Source: VRUE01 sp963817905 (GTDB lineage Bacteria > Actinomycetota > Thermoleophilia > Solirubrobacterales > 70-9). From it: a DNA stretch of 64,000 nucleotides. The DNA lies in the NCBI GenBank assembly GCA_963817905.1, contig CAWFPS010000002.1, forward strand, positions 1,054,001 to 1,118,000, written 5' to 3'. A program made the translations under genes and the position numbers. This document shows positions 33,048 through 39,439 of this stretch, piece after piece (within the stretch, counting starts at the first letter, position 1; every line of letters starts with the position of its first letter). The notes under the pieces were generated by a model. That model searched no databases. It was not told the origin of the DNA and saw only the letters and a list, made by a program, of their open reading frames with translations.

Positions 33048-33224
33048 ATGAAAACGTTTCGTCTGGATCCCATCGTCGGCGATCAAGCCACCGCCGTTGT
33101 CAAGGCAGTCGACAAGCTGCTGCGCGAGGGAAAGCGGGTCGTGGTCACCATTGCCGAGGAGCAGGAGCTGCTCTCGGCGCCAGCAGATCGCCGTGCCGAG
33201 AGCGATCGTCTTGCGGCCGGGTGA
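33048..33224 (+). pseudogene. truncated N-terminus of an excisionase-family antitoxin-like gene
   Basis: MKTFRLDPIVGDQATAVVKA followed by KLLREGKRVVVTIAEEQELL resembles the N-terminus of actinobacterial antitoxins that continue with a MerR/excisionase helix-turn-helix after EEQELL. Here that domain is missing; the frame runs on for 15 unrelated codons and stops at 33224 inside the next gene. It is probably a fusion point of two antitoxin genes. Confidence 0.45.
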
Positions 33225-33822
33225 CTATTCCTTGAGGGGCCAGGCGGAGACGCTTCGTGAGGAAGTCAGGCGCTACGAGGATTTGCGGGCTGGCCGTATC
33301 GGCCAGCGCGAGCTTGGAAGCTTGCGCGACTTTCCGACTGCGCTGATCGAGGCCCGGATCGTTGCCGGCCTCACGCAGGAGCAGTTGGGCGAGCGGCTCA
33401 AGGTCGAGGAGCGGCAGATCCAGCGTTGGGAGGCGAGCCTCTATGCGGGTGTCGGGGTGGAGCGCCTTCAGGAGGTTGCCGGCGCGCTCGGAATGGAAGT
33501 CGAGGCGACCGTGAACTATGCGGCCACTCGGATCACTGTTCGTCCTGACCAGATGGACGGCGCCCCCTGCATACGCGACCTGCGAATCCCGGTGGCGACC
33601 GTGGTCGGCATGGTCGCCGAAGGCATGGGCGAGTTGGAGATCGTCGCCGCCTACCCGGATCTGGAGGCCGCCGACGTGCGCGCGGTGATCTCCCACTACT
33701 CACCTCAGCGCAATCGGGATCGCAATTTCGCCGTCGCCGGCAACTTCGAGCGCATTGACCCCGACCCTCGGCCGGTTTCAGAGATTCCCGAGGACGAGCT
33801 GATGCGCGATGTCGGCGAGTGA
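33193..33822 (+). CDS. XRE helix-turn-helix protein fused to a DUF433 domain
   Basis: 209 residues from the GTG at 33193; upstream codons are possible but belong to the truncated neighbour. Residues 50-105 contain an XRE helix-turn-helix (VAGLTQEQLGERLKVEERQI, QRWEASLYAG). Residues 112-175 form a DUF433 domain (RPDQMDGAPCIRDLRIPVAT, then YPDLEAADVRAVISHY). DUF433 proteins usually act as antitoxins to DUF5615 PIN-like toxins. A fused XRE domain is unusual and could provide the autoregulatory DNA binding. No DUF5615 partner is visible downstream; an AbiEi gene follows after 122 bp. Confidence 0.7.
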   Translation: MPRAIVLRPGDYSLRGQAETLREEVRRYEDLRAGRIGQRELGSLRDFPTALIEARIVAGLTQEQLGERLKVEERQIQRWEASLYAGVGVERLQEVAGALGMEVEATVNYAATRITVRPDQMDGAPCIRDLRIPVATVVGMVAEGMGELEIVAAYPDLEAADVRAVISHYSPQRNRDRNFAVAGNFERIDPDPRPVSEIPEDELMRDVGE

Positions 33823-33855
33823 CCCTCTTCCTCGACGCGACTCCGCCACATGGAT

Positions 33856-33942
33856 AAAAAGGTGCAAAATACCCCTTTTTCTCCACAAGTGCTAGGTTTG
33901 TGTCTGGACAAGAAGGGGCAAAACGCCCTTTTTCAACCACAA
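33856..33942. promoter_or_regulatory. twin AT-rich inverted repeats upstream of an AbiEi gene
   Basis: Two related 33-bp boxes start at 33856 (AAAAAGGTGCAAAATACCCC and TTTTTCTCCACAA) and 33910 (AAGAAGGGGCAAAACGCCC and TTTTTCAACCACAA), 54 bp apart, about five helical turns. Each is an imperfect hairpin. AbiEi antitoxins are known to bind paired inverted repeats in their promoter, so these are probable operators of the gene starting at 33945. Confidence 0.6.
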
Positions 33943-33944
33943 TC

Positions 33945-34514
33945 ATGCCTGGAGCTGCCTACAACCGCCTCGCCGAGATCGCCGCCGAGCGCTACGGCTA
34001 CTTGACCACCGCCGACGCCGAGACGTTGGGGCTCGATCCCCATCGCCTCTACGAGATGGCGAGTCGAGGGCAGCTGGAGCACCCGACGACCGCCGTCTAC
34101 CGAGTGCCGCTGATACCGGTGACCCCGCTGGACCCCTACATGCTGGCGACCCTGTGGCCCAGGAACGCGGACGCGGTCATCTCTCACGCTTCGGCCCTCG
34201 GTCTCTATGAACTGGGCGACGTCAACCCGGCGAAGATCCACATCACGGTCCCGCGAGCGCACCGTCCGCGGCGGGAGGTCCCGGCGCTCTACGTCCTCCA
34301 TCGCGAAGATCTCGGCCCCGAGGAGCTCACCGCCTACGAGGGCATACCGATCGTCACTGCGGCGAAGGCGATCCGCCAAGCACACGAAGCGCACCTCGGC
34401 CCGGCTTTGATCAGGGCGGCGATCGATGATGGGCGCCGGCGCGGTCTGCTGAAGCCAGCCGAGGCGACCAGGCTCGAAGAAGATCTGCTCGAGAGGGGCT
34501 CGGTCGCGGTTTGA
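33945..34514 (+). CDS. AbiEi-type antitoxin without an obvious partner
   Basis: 189 residues from the ATG at 33945. An N-terminal winged helix (RLAEIAAERYGYLTTADAET, then LYEMASRGQLEHPTTAVYRV) is followed by the AbiEi C-terminal domain (ADAVISHASALGLYELGDVN, PAKIHITVPRAHRPR, and GIPIVTAAKAIRQAHEA). These are the two parts of type IV AbiE antitoxins. Only 83 bp separate it from the convergent complete AbiE toxin gene, so its own nucleotidyltransferase partner is missing or replaced. An ATG overlapping its stop (34514) may be the vestige of the lost toxin start. Confidence 0.8.
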   Translation: MPGAAYNRLAEIAAERYGYLTTADAETLGLDPHRLYEMASRGQLEHPTTAVYRVPLIPVTPLDPYMLATLWPRNADAVISHASALGLYELGDVNPAKIHITVPRAHRPRREVPALYVLHREDLGPEELTAYEGIPIVTAAKAIRQAHEAHLGPALIRAAIDDGRRRGLLKPAEATRLEEDLLERGSVAV

Positions 34515-34597
34515 TGAGCGCGCCGGCCTTCCCCGAGCGGGGCACCGGCATGCGCGAGGCGATCCTGACCAATAAACGTCGGCGGCGAGTTGGTGAG

Positions 34598-35569
34598 TTA
34601 GAGCAGGTCGCGTATTTCCGTGAAGCGTTCGAGCACCTCTGTGAAGCTTGGGTGGGGCCGGAAGAAGAGGCGTTGACACTCATCTTCGTATCCGGGCTCG
34701 ATGGCCACCCGAAGCTCGGCGGGTGGGAAGAGCGCGTCGCTGGCTGTGAAATCGAGGCCTGGGGGAGGGCGGTAGCTTCGCGGGAAGAAGGTGCGGCTCT
34801 TTTCGTCATAGTCGGCCTTGATCTCGTTGTACTCGTCCGACGCCAGCATCGCCGTTACCTCGGGCCGGCCGGCGAGGACGTAGAGGTCCGCGTAATGGCG
34901 TACATCGCGGCCCAGCGGGGCATCGCCTTCTTTGAGCTGCTCGACCTTGCCGTGAATGGCGAAGAGCTTCTCGACGAACGTGCGCCGGAAGTGCAGGAGG
35001 GTCATCTCGAAGGGCTGGAGTCCCTCGACATGAAGCTCATCGGCGGCATCTCGCTTGGTCAAGAGCCTGCCGACGATCGAGGAGATCGCCACGGCCGCGG
35101 TTGGCTGCTTGCCGCTCTGGATGCCCGGCTCGAGACGGACGGTCGGGGGAAAGCCCTCAACCTCCGGGAAGTGCGAGCGATAGAGGAAGGTGTCCATGCG
35201 TCCGCGTCCGCCGATCGTCTTGGACTCGGCGCGGACGAAGTCGAGCCCGGGTATGGAGGCGACATCGCGATTCAGCTTTGTCATCGCCCGGTTGATCGCT
35301 CGTTCGTTGCCCAGCGGCGGTTCGACCGCGGGGTCGACGAAGAGGTCTATGTCCTCAGAGAATCGGTCGAGAAGGTTCCAGCCCTTCGAGAGGCTGGTGC
35401 CGCCCTTGAAGATTGCCCGCTCGCCCAGCGTCGTGGCGATCGTGCGCAGGATCTCCGTGATCCAGTAGTCCTTCTCGACGAAGGTCTCGGGCAACTCGGA
35501 CTCCGTTGCTGCGGCAGCCAGGAAGGCGGCGAAGTCGGGGTGCTCCGCGAGCCTCACCGGGCCTGCCAT
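34598..35569 (-). CDS. abiEii: AbiEii-type nucleotidyltransferase toxin
   Basis: A 323-residue protein. The nucleotidyltransferase signature FKGGTSLSKGWNLLDRFSED followed by IDLFVDP (about residues 53-80) gives the G-G-T-S and D-x-D catalytic set of AbiEii/MenT toxins. The N-terminus FVEKDYWITEILRTI is also family-typical, and the C-terminus has the conserved HADLYVLAGRP-like helix (HYADLYVLAGRPEV). It follows its antitoxin-like gene with a 16-bp overlap. It should act as a type IV toxin in abortive infection. Confidence 0.9.
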   Translation of the reverse strand: MAGPVRLAEHPDFAAFLAAAATESELPETFVEKDYWITEILRTIATTLGERAIFKGGTSLSKGWNLLDRFSEDIDLFVDPAVEPPLGNERAINRAMTKLNRDVASIPGLDFVRAESKTIGGRGRMDTFLYRSHFPEVEGFPPTVRLEPGIQSGKQPTAAVAISSIVGRLLTKRDAADELHVEGLQPFEMTLLHFRRTFVEKLFAIHGKVEQLKEGDAPLGRDVRHYADLYVLAGRPEVTAMLASDEYNEIKADYDEKSRTFFPRSYRPPPGLDFTASDALFPPAELRVAIEPGYEDECQRLFFRPHPSFTEVLERFTEIRDLL

Positions 35570-36294
35570 TCGCGTGCGTTGGGCAGTGCGGCCAACACGC
35601 CGAAGTCGAACCTGCTGATTGGGTTGAGGCTCTGTCGCAGTTCCTTAAGCGCAGCGGCGGGAACGCCCGCCTGCTCCCCGAGCGCGCCGAGCATGGCGCG
35701 GACCCGCGGAGGCTCTGAGAGAGCCGCCTTGGCGAGTCGCTTGAAGCGCGCCCGGTCGGAGAGCATCGAAACGAGGCGCCGCATGGTCTCTTGCGGAGAC
35801 AGGTCGCTGTAGCGCGCGCGGTCACGCAGCAGCTCGAGCAAGGCTCCGTCGGGGGCATCGAGCTCGAAGCGGGAGGCCGGGCGACGCGTGTGCACAGTGG
35901 CGTTTCGAAGCGCGCCTGGCGCGGAGGCGGCGGGGGTTGCGAACTCGGCGTGGGCCGGATTCTGCGTCGAAAACCCCAACACGTTTCCGGCACTCAGCCT
36001 GGTTGGGTGAAGCGGCGCGTTCAATGTGTGACCGACCGCCGCGCTGGCACTTGGCACCGACGGGCCGATGACGGTCTGCTTGGGGCGGTAATAGAGGCCC
36101 TTGCGTAGCCGCTGCAACTCACCCTGGCCCGCCAGTCGAGACAGAGCATGGGCGACAGCGGTTGCCGGCAGATCGCGAAAGTCTGAGAGCGACCAGTAGC
36201 GCTCGCCCCCGGCGCACACACGATCGTAGACTCGAGTGGCCGTGCTGTTGGGACTGCGTCCTCGGCCGCGTGCGTTTCCTTGCTGCTTTGCCAT
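35554..36294 (-). CDS. AbiEi-like antitoxin (DUF6088-type) of the AbiE module
   Basis: A 246-residue protein. The N-terminal winged helix (WSLSDFRDLPATAVAHALSR, LAGQGELQRLRKGLYYRPKQ) is typical of DUF6088/AbiEi antitoxins, followed by VGHTLNAPLHPTRLSAGNVL (normally NALGL-type) and VHTRRPASRF. It overlaps the toxin gene by 16 bp, antitoxin first, the normal AbiE order. The module is complete and lies directly inside att site 4. Confidence 0.8.
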   Translation of the reverse strand: MAKQQGNARGRGRSPNSTATRVYDRVCAGGERYWSLSDFRDLPATAVAHALSRLAGQGELQRLRKGLYYRPKQTVIGPSVPSASAAVGHTLNAPLHPTRLSAGNVLGFSTQNPAHAEFATPAASAPGALRNATVHTRRPASRFELDAPDGALLELLRDRARYSDLSPQETMRRLVSMLSDRARFKRLAKAALSEPPRVRAMLGALGEQAGVPAAALKELRQSLNPISRFDFGVLAALPNAREWQAR

Positions 36295-36384
36295 GGGGCC
36301 ACTCTAGCGTATCTGGCAAGTTTTTCTGCTGTAGAACTTGCCAAATAACTGATTCTTGGAGCGATTCGAACCGCCTTTGCCGAA

Positions 36385-36414
36385 TTGGGGAACTCGTGGC
36401 GAGAAGTTCCAGAA
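36385..36414. repeat. degenerate 30-bp palindrome, element right-end module
   Basis: TTGGGGAACTCGTGG / CGAGAAGTTCCAGAA is recognisable as the same palindrome family with several changes. It is followed by CGCATATC, and the att fragment starts 116 bp later. CCTGCAAAT lies at 36483-36491, 39 bp before att site 4. Confidence 0.65.
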
Positions 36415-36530
36415 TCGCCGCATATCGCCGCGTATCCGCGCACATCGGCAGCGGCAAGCATCTGTTGCTCTTCTCGGAATCACCTGCAAATGAGCATGTT
36501 TTGATTCGGCTCCCGCTGAAGCTCCCGTAA

Positions 36531-36573
36531 TTGCCATGCAGAAGGTCGTCGATTCGAATCCGGTCAGCCGCTT
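36531..36573 (+). repeat. att site 4: degenerate 3' tRNA-Gly(GCC)-like fragment
   Basis: This is the same 43 bp as the other sites except for two changes in the T-arm (GATTCGAATCCGGT), which break the stem. It is the oldest-looking copy, consistent with accretion in which the innermost copy is farthest from the intact tRNA. Downstream TTGTCGCGAATCCGCTGCAT resembles the left end after att site 2. Confidence 0.82.
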
Positions 36574-36655
36574 TGTCGCGAATCCGCTGCATCTGGGCGG
36601 GTTGGCCTTCGTGGGGGATATCCCGCCCGCCGCTTTCTAGTAATTTCTTTGCATC

Positions 36656-36683
36656 TCTAGCAGAATCACTAGAAAATGCTAGA
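36656..36683. promoter_or_regulatory. interrupted palindrome upstream of ATPase copy 3
   Basis: TCTAGCA-14-TGCTAGA, with further half-sites CTAGTAA (36638) and GCTAGAC (36688). It ends 21 bp before the GTG start. The position matches the palindromes of copies 1 and 2 but the sequence is entirely different, as expected if each ATPase recognises its own site. Confidence 0.6.
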
Positions 36684-36704
36684 TATCGCTAGACTCGCGC
36701 CGAG

Positions 36705-37877
36705 GTGGATCCGTTGGAGAACCCATACGCGCCAGGCGCCGGCACGTTGCCGCCCGCCCTGGTAGGGCGCGAGCGTGAGGTCGAGCGGTTCTCGTATCTG
36801 CTTGGCCGCCTCTCGCGCGGGCGCAGTGAGAAGAGCCTGATCATCCATGGGCTGCGCGGGGTCGGTAAGACGGTGCTTCTCACCGAGTTCGCATCGCGCG
36901 CCGAGTCTGCGGGATGGAAGGCGCTTCGCCACGAGTGGCGCCGCGAGAGCGACTTCCGGGTCGTCATCGCCCGGCTCGTAGGCGCCACCCTCGCCGCCTA
37001 CGAGCGGGGAGGTGCGGTCCGCCGGGGGCTGCGTCGCGCCCGCGGAGCCCTGGGATCGTTCACGACCACGATCAGCTCGGAGGGCCAGGTGAGCCTAGGC
37101 ATTGAGTGGGAGCCAGAGCGAGGCCTCGCTGACAGCGGCGAGCTCGAGCAGGACCTCGGCGAGCTTCTCACCGAGGTCGGGGCGCTTGCCGCCGAGAGCG
37201 GCTCCGGGGTGCTCCTCCTGCTGGACGAGCTGCAGATCCTCGGGGAGCCCGAACTCGAGAGTCTGGTCGCGGCTATGCACCAGATGGCGCAGCAGCAGCT
37301 GCCGGTCGCCCTCGTCGGTGCCGGCCCGCCCACCCTCCCCGGGCTGATCCTCGAGGCAAAGACCTACGCCGAGCGACTGTTCGGGTTCCCGGGCCTCGGG
37401 CCGCTCGAGCCTGAAGCCGCCGAGGGCGCCCTGCGACTGCCGGCCGCCGAGCTCGGGGTCGACTACACCGCCGGGGCGATCGAGGCCATCATCGACGAGA
37501 GTGGCGGTTACCCCTACTTCCTGCAGGAGTGGGGGAAGGCGGCCTGGAACGCGGCTGCCGACAAGCAGATCGACGAGGCGGCGATCGCTGTGGCGGCCGT
37601 CGAGGTCGCCGAGGAGCTGGACGAGGAGTTCTTCGGACTCAGGGTGGGGCGGACGACCGCGGCAGAGCTTGAGCTCTGCCGCACCCTGGCTAGCCTGGGA
37701 GAGGGACCGCAGCCGATCCGCGAGGTGGCGCAGAGGATGGGGCGGGAGCTACGAAGTCTCTCGCCGACCCGCGCGGCGTTGATTCGAAAGGGCCTGATCT
37801 ACCCCACCGAGCGCGGGCAGATCGCGTTTACCGTTCCGCACTTCGGGCGCTACCTGGAGCGCGCGCGAGCGAGCTGA
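36705..37877 (+). CDS. AAA+ ATPase with C-terminal winged helix, divergent copy 3
   Basis: A 390-residue protein from GTG. It begins ENPYAPGAGTLPPALVGRER, clearly related to the other two copies (NPYQPGVGTTPPYLADRE). Walker A is GLRGVGKTVLL and Walker B is VLLLLDELQIL; the block GYPYFLQEWGKAAWNAA parallels GYPYFIQKYGEALWDAA of the others. The winged helix is at the C-terminus (REVAQRMGRELRSLSPTRAA, LIRKGLIYPTERGQIAFTVP). Overall similarity to copies 1 and 2 is moderate, so it is an older relative. It is the only gene between att site 4 and the chromosomal flank. Confidence 0.8.
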   Translation: MDPLENPYAPGAGTLPPALVGREREVERFSYLLGRLSRGRSEKSLIIHGLRGVGKTVLLTEFASRAESAGWKALRHEWRRESDFRVVIARLVGATLAAYERGGAVRRGLRRARGALGSFTTTISSEGQVSLGIEWEPERGLADSGELEQDLGELLTEVGALAAESGSGVLLLLDELQILGEPELESLVAAMHQMAQQQLPVALVGAGPPTLPGLILEAKTYAERLFGFPGLGPLEPEAAEGALRLPAAELGVDYTAGAIEAIIDESGGYPYFLQEWGKAAWNAAADKQIDEAAIAVAAVEVAEELDEEFFGLRVGRTTAAELELCRTLASLGEGPQPIREVAQRMGRELRSLSPTRAALIRKGLIYPTERGQIAFTVPHFGRYLERARAS

Positions 37878-37947
37878 CGCTGGGCCGATCTCGGGAGTGT
37901 CCAGCCGCCGACAGGCTCGCTGAGTCAACTGGAACCGCCCTCGTCGA

Positions 37948-37979
37948 TTTCGGGAACTTCTGGTCAGAGGTTCCCGAAA
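37948..37979. repeat. 32-bp near-palindrome at the chromosomal border of the island
   Basis: TTTCGGGAACTTCTGG / TCAGAGGTTCCCGAAA with two asymmetric positions. It is followed by CGCATATC and CGCGCCCATCGGCGGG as in the other right ends, but no tRNA fragment occurs at the expected distance, so this end is eroded. It lies 71 bp after the ATPase stop. Confidence 0.7.
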
Positions 37980-38014
37980 CGCCGCATATCTGCGCACATC
38001 CGCGCCCATCGGCG

Positions 38015-38041
38015 GGTTTCATTGTGGTTTGGAATGAAACC
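38015..38041. terminator. hairpin between convergent genes
   Basis: GGTTTCATT (38015-38023) pairs with AATGAAACC (38033-38041) around a 9-bp loop. It lies between the ATPase on the + strand and the secreted protein on the minus strand, 47 bp beyond the latter's stop codon. No long T-run follows, so termination strength is uncertain. Confidence 0.45.
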
Positions 38042-38087
38042 TCGCGGCCCGTCGGTTGGTCGGGATTGGAGAGCGCGAACGTGGGCC

Positions 38088-39326
38088 TCAGGGCCGGCGT
38101 CGCGCCGCGCGGATCAACCGGACGTGCCTGGAGAGACGGGCCGTGGTCCCCGCGCTGGGGGTGAAGGCAACTCTGACTCCCAGCTTGGCGCTCCCCTTCC
38201 TGCGCAGCTTCCTTGCGATCTTCCCCTTGGCGACGATCGGCATCTTCACGTTGCCCGCGGCTGCGGGCACCCTGGTTTGCCGCCGTAGGCCCCTGCCCGT
38301 GAGGACCAGCCTGCCGGGACCGCCGACCCTGATCGTGAGCCGCGCCGTCCCCTTCGCCCTGTTCCGCCGCAGCTTCGCGTGGACCGGGATGGCAAAGCGG
38401 ATGAAGTCGGCCGGGACGGTCTTGGGGCCGTCCATCGTCAGCACGCAGCTCGGGCCCTGGCAGTCGTCCCTGAACCCGGCGAAGGCGAATCCCTTGCGCG
38501 GCGTCGCGCTCAGGTTCACCGAGGTGCCCGAGGGGAAATCGGCGCCGCAGGAAAAGGTTTCGCAGGCGATGCCGGCCGGGCTGCTCGTCACCGTCCCGCC
38601 GCCCGGGGTGGAGTTGACCACCGTCAGCGTCTGGCGTCCGAGCAGGCGGATGGCGTTCACCGTCAGCCGCCCGTAGTCGCCGCTCCATTCTTCTTTGTCG
38701 CCCGTGTGGCCGCTGACGGAGACAACTCTGCCCTTCTGCGCGATCAGGTTCCGCCCGTCGGACCACTTCGCCACCAGGACCGCCCCCGGGGCCAGTGCCG
38801 GATCGGTGTTCTGCCCTGAGGTGAGGGCTGTGACGCCCTGCATGAGCGGGCTGGTTGAATCGAAGTCGCCCAGGGACACAGCTTTGTTCTTGATCGGGCC
38901 GGGTATGAACGGCTCGTACCCGCCGCTGTGGAAGCGACCGGTCGGACCGTAGTCCGACTCCCCTTTGCCTGCGTTGTCGTATGCGTACTGGACGACGGCG
39001 CCGCCCGAATCGACGAAGGCGGCGAGCACGTCGCCGTAGGCGACCTGATCCATATATGCGACGTAGCTGATGCTGACGACGAGGTCGTAGGGCAGGAGCT
39101 GCGCGAGGGTGGGCGTTGCTTCGCACCCGTCGAAGAAGTCGACGGCGGCGACGTCCGGGAAGGCGGCGATCTGGTCACCCAGTTCGGTCGGGGACTGACA
39201 CGTCGCGTGGACGACGATCACGCGGTACGCGCCTGGGTTGGCGTTCGCCGCGCTGCCGGAAAGGCCGGATGCCAGGAGCGCCAGCGCCAGGCAAGGCGCC
39301 AGAAACAGTCGCGGTGCGAGGGCCAT
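38088..39326 (-). CDS. secreted protein with amidotransferase-like and InlB-type repeat domains
   Basis: 412 residues from the ATG at 39326. A clear signal peptide (RLFLAPCLALALLASGLSG) is followed by a ThuA/DJ-1-like alpha/beta domain (YRVIVVHATCQSPTELGDQI, then LLPYDLVVSISY). About residues 250-320 hold a divergent InlB B-repeat (VNSTPGGGTVTSSPAG, CETFSCGADFPSGTSVNLSA, GFAFAGFRDDCQGPSCVLTM) with paired cysteines. The C-terminus is a basic Ig-like segment repeated in many actinobacterial surface proteins. A cell-surface role is likely; no enzymatic residues are assignable. This is the first clearly chromosomal gene right of the island. Confidence 0.7.
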   Translation of the reverse strand: MALAPRLFLAPCLALALLASGLSGSAANANPGAYRVIVVHATCQSPTELGDQIAAFPDVAAVDFFDGCEATPTLAQLLPYDLVVSISYVAYMDQVAYGDVLAAFVDSGGAVVQYAYDNAGKGESDYGPTGRFHSGGYEPFIPGPIKNKAVSLGDFDSTSPLMQGVTALTSGQNTDPALAPGAVLVAKWSDGRNLIAQKGRVVSVSGHTGDKEEWSGDYGRLTVNAIRLLGRQTLTVVNSTPGGGTVTSSPAGIACETFSCGADFPSGTSVNLSATPRKGFAFAGFRDDCQGPSCVLTMDGPKTVPADFIRFAIPVHAKLRRNRAKGTARLTIRVGGPGRLVLTGRGLRRQTRVPAAAGNVKMPIVAKGKIARKLRRKGSAKLGVRVAFTPSAGTTARLSRHVRLIRAARRRP

Positions 39327-39439
39327 CGTGCCGAATGATACGCGCCGACACAAACGCAATCCTTGAAAAGCTCCTGGCGCAGAAGTCGCCCTGTGCCCGA
39401 ACCCAGCGGAATCCCTGGTATCGGATCGATGTACGGATC

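Noticed and set aside
34514..35812. Long + strand frame starting at the AbiEi stop, considered as its toxin
   Set aside because: After about 20 codons it is only the antisense of the AbiEii toxin gene and lacks nucleotidyltransferase motifs; at most the first codons are a vestige of a lost toxin.
5862..36573. CRISPR-type array from the regularly repeated 43-bp sequence
   Set aside because: Spacing is about 10 kb, the repeat is tRNA-derived, and no cas genes are present.
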